A stretch of DNA of 64,000 nucleotides from Cloeon dipterum (GCF_949628265.1 NC_088786.1:14074001-14138000), one strand, 5' to 3'; positions 1 through 13,883 are shown, counted from the first letter of the stretch. The notes: generated by a model from the sequence alone, not told the origin. Numbers and translations are program-made.

Positions 1-3000
1 TTCATACAAAAGAGCGTCTCTTCTTTTTCACAAAAAATGTGTTTACGAATGTGGCACAAAGAGAGGAATGTCTATATCCAGAAAAACGTCAAATAAATCG
101 GTAAGTACTTCTTATAGAACTCATCCCACAAATACGTCTTACAAAGCGCAGAATAAGACGTGCGTCTTTTCGGAAAGAGTTGCTGAATAGGTGTTGTCAA
201 TGTGGGATACTGGGTTCGAGCCAGAAGGAAAAATGGAAAATGCACCAGGTCCTTTGTAGTACTCGTAGTATTTAATCCATAATTAAGACTGTAAATATTA
301 CATAATAAATGTTCACAATAAAATCTCAAAGGAAAGTCATTAAATAAACAATTAATTAACGCATCAATATGCGAGTCGAGAATATAACAAATATTAATTA
401 TCACAGTATAATCAATGCTTACCCCGGTATACTCTTCGGGTCTATTAGTTAATAGTTATTATAGTAAGCGTCAAATATGCGCACGACATTATGCTCCCGG
501 CCGGAGAGGTAAATGTGACATGACCGTATGCGTGCAAGGGTGAGCGGTCAGTGAAGGTGGAAGGTATAGTAAGGCGCTTATCATACAGTAACAAGTGACA
601 TCTAAAGGTTACAAAAACTGCATTAACGTGATTGTGAGCGGGAACCGCTACATCAGTATGTTTTATTTATTTTTGTGAATCTCGAAACCAATAGCAATAG
701 AAATATTGAGCACCAGTGGCAGGACAATAAATTTACGGTTATATTGTAAAGTGATTTTCAATGCCGCATGTATAGAATTTTTACAGGTTTTAAACACCTG
801 TTCAACAAAGACATTCATTCCTCTTGACACATCATTGAGGATTAAACCTTTTGGGATTTCTTAAAAATGCTTCGCGTTTCTAGATATGTGTGAGTGTGTG
901 TGTGAATCTATAGTTCATATCATTATAATTTAAATTTTAGGAAGGTCTATTCGATTGAGACATGTACCTCTCCCCACTGGTTTTATTAAATCTCTATGAA
1001 AATGTCAACATTTTTCATTTTTGCCCATGCAATTAAACACTTTGGAATTTTATGCAAACTTTATAATTCGGATAAGCTATTTTTTATTTTCAGCAGGAGG
1101 TGATTGTTTAAAAAGTCAATTGGAAATCTCACTGTGTTAAATAGAAAATGAGGGTGTGGAGAAGAAGGGTGGCGCGGTTTCCGAGTCACGGAGCAAAAGC
1201 AGAAGGAATACTCTTGCGAGGTGTCCCTCTCTGGCAGCAACGCCCGTTCTCGCAAACTGGTTTCGGTTCGTCTGCTGCAGTGCAGTAGGAATTGTATAGA
1301 ATTATATTTATTTTATTTATAACACGCGGGTGAGCTGGCGAACGAAGACGAATGAAATCTCTGCGGTTTTTGCGTTCACGAGCAGCAGCAGCAGCAGCAG
1401 TGCAAAGATTTATCGACGTCCTCCCCTCGGTTGGTCTCTCAGCCCACGCTCGCTCGTCCTGCTTCGTGAAATATTACCTGACAGGCCGCTCTGCTGGCGC
1501 AAACTTGCATCAATTTTTTACTGGAAAAGCCAGAGAAAACTGCTATTGTACCGGCAGCTTGTCTCCCGCGGGAATCTATCTATCCACGATTTTTCGGACG
1601 CAATGTAATAAAATGCGCGCTTCACACTTTTCATTATGCTCCAATGACACAAAGGCTCGCCTCATAAACCTGATAAAATATTAACTTTGGCCACACAATA
1701 CTCACCTTCGGGTCTATTAAGGGACTTTTTGTTATGACTTTTAACTTTTCGGCTCTCATAATTTCCCACAGTTATTGGGTTGAGTCACCTCACCGGGGGA
1801 TGATTATGCTGCGACTTCTAACTGGCCATATTTTATGTATCCAAACACTCACAGGGTTATGATATGACAAATAAAAAGGCGCGTTGATTTGCTGCGAAGA
1901 AACTAAAATTTAAAACCATTGAAGATTTGAGTACACTTATGTAAAAGGCAACTTTTAACTGGCGTATATGTATAAACTGTACAAAGACATTAAAAACCAA
2001 AAGATTGCTTTTGGTGGTGCATAGCTATATCAAGGAGATAAATCAAAATTGAATTTTTTTAATTTATTCATGAGGGGTGATAATTAATTAGATTTGACCG
2101 ATTGTTTTCCTATGAAAAGTTCGTTTTTTATAGGTATAAGCAAATCAAGTGCAGATGTTGTGTCGTCGTCTCCTTCGGCAGTTTACCTCAAAAGCTCACG
2201 AACTTTCAACAAAAATGCAAACCGCACCTGCTTCCTGCTGATCCGCGCAGCATGCAATTAATAAACCTCCTTACGCTGCGCCGCAGGACGTGAGCAACAA
2301 TTTCTAAATTAGAAATACCGGGATTAAAAAAAAGCTGATTCTCGATTCCACAGTAGCAAGAAAGGGTATCACTATTTCCATTAGAGCAGGCGTCGCTTTT
2401 CGCATTATACTCTAATGGTCGCGCACTCGTTATGTGAGTGATTAATTAAAGTTTAATTAGATTTTAATCGCCGTTCGCTTGGAAGAAGCTCTTTTTCTTA
2501 ATATCATTATTCAGCCACCGCTTGAGAATTTAGAGCTGCTGGAATATTATTACGCTGCGAAAGGTGTTACTTGGCAGTCTTTCCGTTTGACGGCCTTTGA
2601 TGATTTATGATAGCAACACAGTATCCTCGGCAATTAAATTTGCATTTCATTAAGGTGCCTTCAAGTGCTGGCGAAAACAAACAGGGAAGAGGTTTTGTCA
2701 GTTATAGAAGCGACTCTTACTTGATGGCAATTTATTATGATAATTATAATTGATTTATTGCGATATTTGATTTTACTGATCTATTTTATTTATAATTAAA
2801 CGTTCCCGTAGCGTTAAGGATCGAATTTAATAGAATTAGTATTTTATAAGTCTCTACGTAAAATTAAAAATAAAATTAACATATACATATACATTAGAAA
2901 ATATAATAATTTTTCCATACCTTTTTCCTATTTCTAATAGAAAATTTATTTGCGGCACCAGGCGTAAAAAATTAATATTATTTTTGAACTTGTGTTTTTT

Positions 3001-4185
3001 AATTAAATTCAGTTCAGTTCTTTACTTTTTTAATTCTTATCAGGATTTTAATTTTAATAAGCCAAGACGATAGACGCCCAAACACTGCAAACATTATACT
3101 TTGAAAGGGGATTTGATTTAAAATTCCTAGGCCCTCCATCGGCGTCCGTCGGCCATAAAGTTATTGCCAAGTCAAATATTCGACTCCGTTGCACAACTCT
3201 TAATTCACCATAAACAAATTTCGTGACCTTTATTTCTTCTCTCGCGGCGCAAGCAGGTGGTGAGTGTTCTTTGGTATATAATAAGCAAGCGAACTGGTCT
3301 AAAATGAATTTAATGATGGCTGTTTAGAAGCCGTGCACGCCTGTGTCGTTAGGCAGGTGCAGCAGATTTCTGCTGCTTCTAAAGGCGCTTACGCCTCACA
3401 AACGATCACATTTTTACAATCCTGCCAACGAGTGTTATTATGATGAGCGACACGAGTTTTTATTCTAATTATACGATTTGCCTCTTTAAAAGTTACTTTG
3501 TTTTTACGAGCAGCGTAATAGCTTTAGCAGCATGTGAATTTAAACGCAGACTTATAGTCGTTAAAATAAATTTTCCGGTAAATTTAATGTATTGCATACT
3601 CTGTGAATTTTCTGAGGCTAATGTGTCCACTTTCAGCTTTATTTTTTAACAAATTTCAATATAATGCTGAGCATAGTTGATTACTTAGGAAATACTCTGA
3701 CTATTATATTCATTTGAAATGTATAGCTTTAAATTCAAATTTTCAATCAAATATTTTCGCATCAGCAAAAACATATAATTTTTATCTATAATACTAATTA
3801 TTCGTTTAAAAAAGCATGTAAGTAGTGATCATAGACTGTGTTTGCCTGGTGTTTTGATTTCTGACTCCAACCAATATGGCAGACAATTTCTAAATTACAA
3901 TTGTCTGGTTACTGGAACACAAAAGTAATTCGGTTTATTGCTCCTCAAGTGAACGGCAGACATCCTAATACTTTACTGCTCGCATTCAAATCCGACAAAG
4001 GAAGAGAGTACATACATATTAACCTTATCTGCGGAGAATAGCTCCAATTCTGCCGTTTTACAGCCGCGAATAGATGAATGGCCGCATTGTGCATGTGCGT
4101 AATTTATACGCGGGGCCAAACAGCCACGCCATAAAAGAGCAACCGACTTCTTATTTCGGTTGCGCTGCGTGTGCTACCAGGAAAG

Positions 4186-4188
<3 letters not shown>
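1..4188. other. Gene-poor AT-rich sequence
   Basis: I see no supported gene here. There is an unexplained 110-codon ORF on the minus strand (72-404), a 14-bp sequence CTTCGGGTCTATTA found twice (434-447 and 1706-1719), and a short AGC trinucleotide run near 1381-1401. The rest is AT-rich with scattered ATTA/TAATTA cores and no splice-consistent coding frame. Confidence 0.5.
72..404 (-). CDS. Unrecognised ORF, 110 codons, doubtful
   Basis: This is an open frame in AT-rich DNA. The translation is rich in Leu, Tyr, Phe and Cys, with no recognisable domain, signal peptide or repeat. There is no supporting splice structure, and codon use does not differ from surrounding noncoding DNA. It could be a fragment of a gene or element that extends beyond the left edge, or chance. 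I list it only because it is the longest frame at the window edge. Confidence 0.1.
   Translation of the reverse strand: MIINICYILDSHIDALINCLFNDFPLRFYCEHLLCNIYSLNYGLNTTSTTKDLVHFPFFLLARTQYPTLTTPIQQLFPKRRTSYSALCKTYLWDEFYKKYLPIYLTFFWI

Positions 4189-4238
<50 letters not shown>
4189..4238. repeat. (GA)n microsatellite, ~50 bp
   Basis: This is an uninterrupted GA dinucleotide array. It generates ER-repeat and SL-repeat pseudo-proteins on the two strands; these are not genes. Long GA tracts can bind GAGA-type factors in insects, but nothing here shows that. Confidence 0.95.
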
Positions 4239-4240
<2 letters not shown>

Positions 4241-6102
4241 CTGTCCGGCGGGCTGCAGCTCCAGCAAGGCGCCTAACTGCTCTCTCCGGCCGCGAGATAG
4301 CATCTCCCCTGAGAGATAGATAGCCGGCGCTACACACGCAGCATCCCTTGTTTCCATGGCAACTCATAAAAATGTATCATGATGCGTCGTCGTCGCAACT
4401 GAACTGGACGCAGTCATATTTTCAGCCGTCTATGATCATCATCATCATCATCCGATTTATGGACAGAGCTCTTTTCATGCCGAACGCAAGAAAATCCGCA
4501 AAGAACAGTTTTATATGCGGCTCTGCGATAAGCGTTTTTCGCGTAAAAAACGCGGAGGGGAAAAGTGAACAGGGTTTTTTTGCCAGAAAAAATATAGACT
4601 AAATTTTTATCCACTGCAAAATTTTTTATTTCTCGACTATTCATGTTGGGAAAGAATGAATAATATATTTAAAAAAAAGATAGGAAAAAAATTTACAAGT
4701 TAGAAGAGAGTATTTTCCATGGAAAATTTATCCTCAGCCACCAGACGGGAAAGGAAGCTCATGAATTAGAACCATAACCAGCAGCCGAAATTAGTTGAGC
4801 AGGACATTTCTGTAAAAATATGGAAAAATAAACATCTCGATGTCACTGAAGAAGTTGAATTTCATTCAACAGAAAAATCTTTTTTCCATTCTTGTCTAAA
4901 CGGTTAAGGCAACATTTAATATCCTCTCGCAGGATCGGGTTAAATTGGAATATTAACTTTACTTCAACAAATTATGAGGGCATAACATTTTTAAAACGTA
5001 GAATTTCCTTGCTGAAACAAATGAAACTCCCCTTATTGTCAAAACGCTAAGCTGCGTATATTATTTGTGAGTTGGAGAACCCGCAAGGAGAGAATAGAAT
5101 ACGCGGTCGTACAGCATCTGTGTGGTCCACTCGATTCCCTCTCGCACTATCTCGGTGAAAATACACATGAAAAGGTGCTTGATTGAAGAGACGTATTCGC
5201 TGTTCTGTGTCACAGCGGGCAGGCTTCGAATGTAGTGTCACCAGGGAAGAGAGTGTTTATTTATTAACCGCAAACAGGCAGTCGCACAATGAGAAGTAGT
5301 TTTTTTCTCCTTCATAATAATGGCGAACACGCGCTGACACTCCGTTCGTGTGCTCTAGATGAATTCTTTTTACCAGGCGAAAGGGTTAAATTGATAAATG
5401 GTGTGCGAAAATGCCATTGTAAGACACATTTTTCCTTTGTCTGTGGTGAGAAGCTCAAGGAAATTTATAACATTGGCGTCTTTCGCACATCTCAACGACT
5501 TGTGTTACAATTTTAAATGCACTTGAACAACCTTTTTAGCTACACAAAGACTTTCGCAGATTGCTTGGGTTTTTTGTCTTTTATTTAAGGTTTAAATTTC
5601 AGAGTGAAATTTTAGTTGATTTTAAATTTGCTAGTGTCGTTTTTTACAATTAAGATTCTGTAGATTCCCCAAATTAAAAAAGCTGAGTGAAAAAATTATT
5701 GTCATCCAAATCCTACGCTTAAATAAACTTACTTTATTTCACTCTCGTGATTTCTAGCACAATGTTTTTGTCAGCTGGTCTAACTTTGTTTCTTTGCATT
5801 TTTTTTTGCAAAATTGCGTTTTGCATTAGACTCGAGATGCCTTGTATTTGAATTTCCCTTCCGTGTTGCAACTCAATCTGCTCTTGGGAGGCACGCCAAC
5901 GAGCAGCAAATCCAATCGAGATTACAAGCGGCTGATTCACAAACTGGGCGCCATATTGATCAAAGCAGAGAGGCGGCTGTGTTAGGCCGAAGAATGAATA
6001 TCCGTTGTTGAGAATACATCAAGTGACAGACAAGCGTAGGAGCGCGGTTCGCTCCTGAAACAATAGAGCGCCTACTGGGGCGGAGCATTCATTATTATTA
6101 TT
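4239..6102. other. Noncoding stretch with small repeats
   Basis: No gene is supported. A short (ATC)n run lies at about 4434-4452. A small hairpin sits near 4530-4553, with arms GCGTTTTT and AAAAACGC around a CGCGT core. The remainder is AT-rich sequence without a convincing coding frame. Confidence 0.5.
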
Positions 6103-6774
6103 ATGAATTTGAGATGGGAATCGAATAAGAAGAAGCCAAGTCATTGGAAGAGTGCCTCTATATGCAGAGTTCTCTCTCCGCCGCTCGTCGTCGGCTGCAT
6201 TGTTAGCCCATCAACTGATAACGAGGCCCGTCGCTTGTCATTTAATATGGCAAGTAGCGAACTCTTTGTTCAAATACCATTGTCTCGGCGTTCGTCATTA
6301 ATTTTCCTCCTCTCTCTCTCTTACTCACTCACACGGGCGCAGAAAAATACTATTCAAATTCAGCGCAGCAGAAGCCGCTATAGCCGGAATAAAAATGACG
6401 CCAAAAACTATGTAAGTAAGCGAATGTTTAATTTTCTTTTTCAGTTACATCACAATAGTTTTCCGATTGTTTTACGTGAACCAATACAAAATAAATATCA
6501 ATTTGGCGATAACCATCAGTTTAAAATTAATTTAGAAGCACATGATTTACGGCCATATTTGTTTCTCAAGATTAGGCGAAAGCAAATTTATTTATATTTG
6601 CTGGGTATTTTTCATGGGATAGTTTCCCCGAGTAAAATAGGCACATCTGCTAAAGTAGGCAATGAGCCATATGTGCGTCCATTCACATCGCGTACGAAAC
6701 ACGTGGAAACCCGGTCCTGTGAAGGCTGTATGATTCTAATTGTATGGGAGGATTACAATGTCTGGATCTGTTGA
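6103..6774 (+). CDS. Unrecognised 223-codon ORF, doubtful
   Basis: This is one of the longest uninterrupted frames in the window that does not depend on a microsatellite. It runs from an ATG in an (ATT)n-like context to TGA. The translation has no domain I recognise. It has a basic middle part (RSRSRYSRNKNDAK) and a Tyr/Leu-rich later part. No signal peptide, paralogue or splice structure supports it, and local base composition resembles the flanking noncoding DNA. A chance ORF in regulatory or intronic DNA is the likeliest explanation. A lineage-specific gene cannot be excluded. Confidence 0.15.
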   Translation: MNLRWESNKKKPSHWKSASICRVLSPPLVVGCIVSPSTDNEARRLSFNMASSELFVQIPLSRRSSLIFLLSLSYSLTRAQKNTIQIQRSRSRYSRNKNDAKNYVSKRMFNFLFQLHHNSFPIVLREPIQNKYQFGDNHQFKINLEAHDLRPYLFLKIRRKQIYLYLLGIFHGIVSPSKIGTSAKVGNEPYVRPFTSRTKHVETRSCEGCMILIVWEDYNVWIC

Positions 6775-9700
6775 ATAATTTACTGAATTAGGCTTAAGCT
6801 GCTCATATTTTCTTGTCATTCTTCTCAATTCATGTTTTAGTTTATGGCAAGGTATTACAGGAATTACATTAGTGTTATTTTTCCTTCGTAAGCTGTTGTC
6901 AAAAATCTGACCTAATTGATTTTGTTGAGGTTTGACAGCAACTTCAATTAATCAATCACAAACTTGTCAATATAAAGGGCTAAATCTCAGAGCAATTCAC
7001 ACAAACACTAAACAAAGTGTCAAAAGGATTTCTTACATGTTTACAGCCGACCGCGGGAAAGGTAGAGGGCTGGAAGCGTGCGGTGAAAAGCGAGCTCGGC
7101 GACTAAACGTCGAAAAAACAGGCGGTGCGTCCGAGAAGCGCGCGCGTGGCCGCCCCAATTTGAATACACGCAATTTGAATAATGCTCCGCTTTCTTGGAG
7201 AAACGGAAACATACGGCTAATGGCTTAAAGAGAGCTATCAATTGATGGGAATCTCGCCAGCGGTTAATTTTCTTATCACACCTGCGCGCGTCCGGCAATC
7301 GAAAATAATATCAAGGCCCAGCCAGCACTCTTCTCGCATCCGGCGTTGTTGCTGCTCCGACAATGAATTTATAGCAACTTAATGAAGCACCTCTTCGATT
7401 ATTTGTAGTAAAATGAAATGTAAATGAACTCTTGTATTAAATTACGAATCATTTACCTATTATGCTACGAATGTGTATCCGCATCCCTTTTTGTCGGTGA
7501 AAAAAGGTTCAAATTTGTCATAAATAAAATCGTTAACAAAGCAACTGCCCCGTTGTTATTATGTCAAAACACTCGTATTTTTGCACACTACAAGTTTTCT
7601 GCATTTGGAATGGTGCAGCATAAACTTTTTCCCACACTTTATCTATAGATTTTCTATTTTAGTTGCGTTTACAAATAAATCTGAAACCCCTTCAATGTTC
7701 ATCGCCTAACATAAAAAGAGTTGCAAAAATTGAACAGTGGCCAAAGGATGGTGAAAGGCAGCGATCTTCGGCACACCCCCACAAAGCTATCGCGTTTCAA
7801 TAGTTGTCGAACAGGCAATTTGCATTTAACATCGAGCCACACAATAATATCTCATTTTCGCGGTCTCTGCAATTTTGCGCTTGGCGCGAGGGTGCACGAT
7901 GATTTTATTACTATTGCGGGCGGGGTGTGCACACACACATTTTTCACGAGGATATCAGGTTACCTTTTCACATGCAGGATAATGTCGTCGAGCGAGCGGG
8001 CGAACTCCACTTTTCATTGTGCACGCGGTCTCATGGATTACGTAATAAAACGGGCGCGAATAATAATAAAAAAAAACTCGGTGTGGGCGTATCAGTGTCC
8101 AGGAAGGAAGGAAGGAAACGGACGAGACGGACACAATGGCGGAGACTGATGCCTGCGAGTGACACTCAATTTCAGAGTAGCGTGGGCAATATGCGAGCAG
8201 AGAGCTTTTGAATTTGAATGCACCCTAATTAGAAAGGGAGAATATGTGGCGAGCGTACGTACAAAATTGTTGTTATAAGGGGTGGATTCGTTATTTCAAT
8301 TATACTGATCAAAACCTACTTCACAGCCAAATCGTAGATTGTCTAAAATATTTAAACAGCTTAAATATATATGCTCAACTTGATTCCTCATACTTTACTG
8401 TATGCCAATGAAAATGGTAAAATAAATATTTCAATTCATTCGAAATCATCAGAGTTGTAACGATATCTCTGTGGACTGGTTGAACGAACAAAAATGTGAA
8501 AACAATCACTGAATAAATCCTATTAAAATCGCATAGCTGCTGCGAGAGTGCAAATAAATTTCTCTTTAATTTTCACGAGCGCTCGTGTTTGCCAAGCACA
8601 ATGAATAGTTAATTAGCCGCGCTCTGGGTGGCAACGCAAACACAGCATCAAGGACCCTCTTGCGGGGATGTAGCAATGCATATGCACACAGACTGCCAAC
8701 AAAACGCATATCCGCCGCACGGGACAATGAAGGTGCGCGCGGATCACGATGGGAATGTAAACTAATATCAAAGTGCGCGCCGAGTGCGGTGTGTGCATGC
8801 GGGAAGTTCAAGTGGCGAGCCTCTCGTCTGCTCTGTTTGTCTCTGAATTACCAGCAGAAGCGTCGTGGAACATGTAAGCATAATAACTTGGCACAATGGG
8901 AAGCGACGTGGGGGGCGAGCCGCGCGTGATTCCCCGGCCAGGGGGTGGATTATTCTATTGCTATTATTTATGCACGTCATCGACCCCTTTGTCTTGTGCA
9001 GCAGCGAACGCTGAGGATGCGCGTGGAGACCGTGTGAGAAAAATGCGTGCCGAGCATCCCATTATGAGCTGGAGAAATAATGTCAATTTAATTAACTCGG
9101 CTTTACACGAGGATCGACAGAATATAGATGATGTTTGGTGCATCAACTTCCTAGGAAGAACGCTATGCAACCGGCACGACATCTGCGTTGAGCGCATTGC
9201 AACCCTCCCTGATTTGCAAGCACGACACTCTGGCTATCTTGACACAGATCTGCTTCAAGTGTGGATAATCTGATGTAAAATGATCTTTGCAAATAATGTA
9301 GCTTAAAATTAATTGTCTAGTAAGCTTCTGAGCTTCAAAGTTATTTGATTATTCGAAAAAATTTATCTCCCAGCCATCTCAAGAAATTATTAAGGATTAT
9401 ATGAACACAATAAAAAATTAAATTTTATTCTTCTCAGGAAACAATCAAAGATAATGTGAAAGTTAAGTAAAACAATCTACCCAAATTCACTCAAATTTAA
9501 AAATTCACGGTAAAATTGTGATATTTTAAGATTGTTTCCGCATACTGGTTACAATTAATTTTCAGTTTCCTAACTATCAAATTTTATGATTTTTTAATGG
9601 AAAATCCGTATGGGTTGAATTTAATTGTTTAATTGATAATACCATACTACCATAGGTGAACAAAGAATGGGAAGCTAGCAAGTTGAAAAATTGAAAAAAA

Positions 9701-12359
9701 TTTATTTCCCTTCTGGAATTGTTTCGTGATCTCAGGATTAATATTACACTCTTTGAAAAAAGCTCAATAAAGAGAGGATACAAATTATGTGCTTAGCTAA
9801 ATTGTTGTAATAGGGAATTTTCATTAAATGTTGGAGGGGTTGTCTTTTGTAACTCGCTTTCTGTTTATATTTTTACCAAGAGAGGCGGGCGTTTTTCAAC
9901 GATCGCTGGCTCAAAATTCTCTGCAGCTAATACTGTGGCTATGAATTTTGTTCTGGATGAGGTCTGCTTTATGTTACAAAAGGGTGTGAATATATTTTTC
10001 TTTTTACAATTTTTAAACTTGTTTGTCTTCCATTCCTTATGTTTACCTACGGGAAGCCATTGTGAAATCAATTTAAATAATAATTAAAATAAATTATTTC
10101 CTCATTTGTCACCAAGCTATAACGAAAGCATTCAAACTAAAACACTGAAGACAAATTTACATATGAATTTTATTCTTATTTTTCGTCGCCTTTTTCTGTT
10201 AAGTAAAATTGACGCTTTGTTTCAAATCGTTTCTAAAAACAGTCTTTTCAAAATTCTAGCAAAACGAATCACCATAGAAAATTTTTTTTTCTTCATAGAA
10301 AATTTTCAGCAACACAAAAAAAAGGAGATATATTCTTACAAGTAGATTTAAAATAAATTGGCTATATAATTGCGAATTAAGCTAATCCGTTGAAGGCAGT
10401 TTTGAGCACTACTAATTGTCCGCGTCAGTCGCCGCGGATTGCAAGTGGCAGCAGCAGCCGAGCGCAGGAGTTCGTGTATGAATATTGAAGGTGTTTTTTT
10501 CACGAAACACGAACATATGCATGCACTCCCGGTGATTGGCCGATGCAAAGTGAACGCCTCCTCGCGATCCGCCACCGCCGCCGCGCTTCCACGACACGAG
10601 CGAAGGGCCCTCCTGTTTTAAATAATATCAAACAACTGTCGCCCGGCTTCCTTCTGTTTCCGAAAAAATGAAACGGCACGTCCGCCGAAATGCACTCACG
10701 CGTGAATACCTACCCTGCGGATTTCACCACTTGTGAAAAGCTAAAAATTTTGCTGAACGTGAGGATTGTGTTTTATCATACATAATATAGCGTCAGTATA
10801 CAGCATTGTAAATATTAGCGGTTTTTAATATTTCAATCGGGGTAATGCTATGTATATCGAGTCTGTATTTTATTTTAATGATCGATTGAAATATTTTTCT
10901 ATTTAAAATTGATTCTTTTTTTCACTTTGTTCATACCGAACCTGCGCGGTCCCATTGAAAGCTCATCACTTTATTAAGTCATCAATAAAATTTGGCAAGC
11001 CCTATCCTTACCTTTAGATCGTAATTAATCATCAAGACAAAACATTGAATGGCCACTACCATTCTTCAAGCTATTCCGGTGCTGTGTTTGACTGTGGAAT
11101 TTCCAAGCTAATTAATATCACATAGATATTACGCTGGGCATTTGCAGCGCTTAGTCGGCGGCGCGCTGAGAGCGAGTGAAAAATAAGTGGCCCAGTTAAG
11201 CGTTTTCGGAGATAGCGTGACACAGCACGCAGAATGATTGATAGTCAGCCAAGATTTTGTGAAGGACGACGTTGCGACACTGGAAATGTAAAAACCCTTT
11301 TAAAATTATGGCCGCGCGTGCACGACAAATCAGCCCCGAGCACAATAACATCAAGTGGCACGAACCAAATTTTAGACTATGACAGGACTATGATTGCAAA
11401 ACTGATGCGAAGAAGAAACGAAGGAAAATTAACTAGTGGTGTTCATTAATTTATAAATTTATTTAATTAAATAATGCATTAATGGTAATCAACAAATGTG
11501 AAAAAGGCAAAATTAACAAGCGATCAAGTCAATAAACTTTGTGATGGTTCTACAGCTTTTGCCACGGAAATTTAACACGTACATTTTTTACACTTAGAAA
11601 TTATTAACAATATTATAATAAATACATTGCTGGATGTAATACTAAAAAGCGGCCGTGTTTTTCGTATTTTATCTGTGCGAAAAATTTTAATAACTAATTT
11701 TTTTGTCAATTTTAATTTCCCCAGTCTAAAGCCAGTAAATAGGCTTGTTATTGTTTACCTTTAGCCAAATAAGATAGATTTTAATTAATTTTAGCCTCTA
11801 GATAGAGCTAGTATATTTTTTTTCAAATCACGCATTGTAATTCAAGTTTTATCACGTACCACAAAGAATTTGGTGAAATTTATGAAAAAAGTAGGGAGAT
11901 TTAAGTAAATGTACAAATTTCAAATGCAATGTTTTTTTAGTTTATCTTTATATAACACAAAAGTTTGTTGGTTCCTTTACTTTTTTTTATCTAAATTACT
12001 GTTTCACTTTAAATCCTTCAAGTTTAGCTCTTAGTTTATGCTAAAATAAATAAATAATAATAATTTTGTATTTTCAGGGGGAAAATCAGTGTTAAAAACA
12101 GCCTGCCTTGATAAAGATATAAAACATGTATTAACTGCGTCAGCTTCTTCTGCTTGTAACAGAATAGATTATATCAGTTTCCATAAACCAGCATGCGGTG
12201 CTAAAACACATGGAATAGCGAGGAAACAATCAAGAAGTATTATTATTATCATCAAAGTGCTCATAACAATATGTATTATTACAGCTAATTAAAAGTATTA
12301 ATTACATACCGTATTTTTGCCAAAAGAGCTAGATTTCCATGGAGAAGTTTCGCAAAATT

Positions 12360-12960
12360 CAGCAGCGCTAAGCACCGTGTGTCAGTCAGCGCGGTAGAGG
12401 CTAACTTTTCGTGCCGGGGCCCAATATAATTATGCAAAATTAAGTTTAATTTATGCCAAGTCGGGTGAACACATTATGCTAATAGAGTTAAGGGAGTTAC
12501 GCCCTTGTATCCATAATTAGCAGCCGGCCTGCATGAAGCGCACTTGGGGCAAAATTTGCATGCACGATAGGGCGGCTGGACAGAAGCAAAGTCGCGCAGC
12601 AAAAGCCGAAAGATGCATCGTCATAGGCGCGGCATGGCGCGGCGGTGGAGATGAATGTGCGCAACAACCTGCAATTAGCCGCGCGATTTATGTATAGAGT
12701 GAGTGCGGCGCCGGCTTCATCCTCGAAAATAAAATGCACAAATTGCGTGCATGTGTGTGTGAGTGTGTGTGCAGACTAATTACCATCAGAGGGGCTTTCG
12801 CATGGTCGCTGCGCTGGCCAGCGCAAATTATATTATGCAGACGTTAATTACGCCCGCAGGACCGCTTCATTACAATGCAAACTGGCAATTTTCCTGTCCA
12901 ATCAATTATGGTAAAATGGTAATTAGTTGTCTCTAGCTAGCAGCAGAGCTGTAAACGACG
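12360..12960. promoter_or_regulatory. Candidate cis-regulatory patch
   Basis: This ~600-bp patch has mixed composition. It has repeated ATTA/TAATTA and TTATGCAAA-type cores (homeodomain or POU-like words) interleaved with GC-rich segments, and no coding frame. Such texture is common in insect developmental enhancers. This is inference from word content only, with no conservation data. Confidence 0.2.
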
Positions 12961-13860
12961 TGGAAGTAAACAAATGGGGCAGCAGACTTTTTGCTAATTA
13001 AAATTCAGAGACATGAGAAGGGTAGCGAAATTCAGAATGCCTATTTAATAAGTGGCGTGAGTTACTTTCATTTTTGTTGGTGACTGACATACCGATTTTT
13101 AGACTAAGAGCAATTAGAAACATGGTATGAGTTCTGTGCTGTAATCTGTGATCTGCCATTTTTTCAACTACCTTCTTGAATTTTTAAAGCACACCGTAAT
13201 GAACAGAATATCAACAAGTATGCAATAAAATTTACAGATAAAATAAAGGCAAAGCAGGAAGAACTGGAAGTGTCTCATTTTTCATCCTCTTTTTAATTGT
13301 GTTAAAAGAATTAATTTTTGACACTGAAAATTTGCTTTTAAGAAAGGTAGCCGCCAACAAAATCACAAAACACAAAGCCAACGAACACTTTCCTTCCTAA
13401 TTGAATGGAGGGCGTCAAGCAGCGATAAAATTTCACATATTCGCGCAGCAGAGCCTGCATATCTGATTGTTTCACAGCGACGGGCACGCCATTAGACGCA
13501 ATACATATAAATAAACGCGTGTCACAGGATAAAATAGCTCATATTAAAGCATATATAGACACCTGTCGATATAATCAAACAAAATGCGCTCGCGCCATAT
13601 CTGTCGACGCTAATGAATAATTTATCTTTGAATGCATCAAATGGATGCGCGCACACTCTAATTTATTCATTCAAATCGTCTGGAATTTATATAACTGCTG
13701 AGCAACAATTTAAACTTTCGAAACGTAGCCTATAATTTAACAATCGCGGAAATGTGACGAAACAAATTTTGCACACCTTTGACAACAGGTTTGCAGTCAA
13801 AGGTCAAAGTCACTCATTACATCCTGAAAGATGAGCAAAATTTAAGCATTGTCTGGCGTC

Positions 13861-13861
13861 A
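13861..13861 (+). promoter_or_regulatory. Candidate initiator of the 13.9 kb gene
   Basis: TCAGTC at 13859-13864 matches the arthropod initiator TCAGTY. Its +1 A lies 23 nt before the ATG at 13884. The gene at 21083 has TCAGTT with the same 23-nt spacing, which makes a true transcription start more likely. Confidence 0.4.
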
Positions 13862-13883
13862 GTCTGCGACTAAATACACTACG

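Larger units (their letters stand above)
6775..13883. other. Gene-poor region with regulatory-looking patches
   Basis: No gene is supported. The sequence alternates between AT-rich runs and patches of GC-richer, non-repetitive sequence (about 7,050-7,380, 8,560-9,100, 10,420-10,720 and 12,360-12,960). The patches carry TAATTA, ATTATGCAAAT-like and GATA-like cores. An AAGG tetranucleotide run lies near 8,101-8,117. ORFs of 60-140 codons in this interval are unlinked and unrecognised, and I treat them as chance. Confidence 0.4.

Noticed and set aside
205..235. GGTTCGAGCC, a tRNA T-loop-like word
   Set aside because: No D-arm, anticodon arm or acceptor stem can be built around it.
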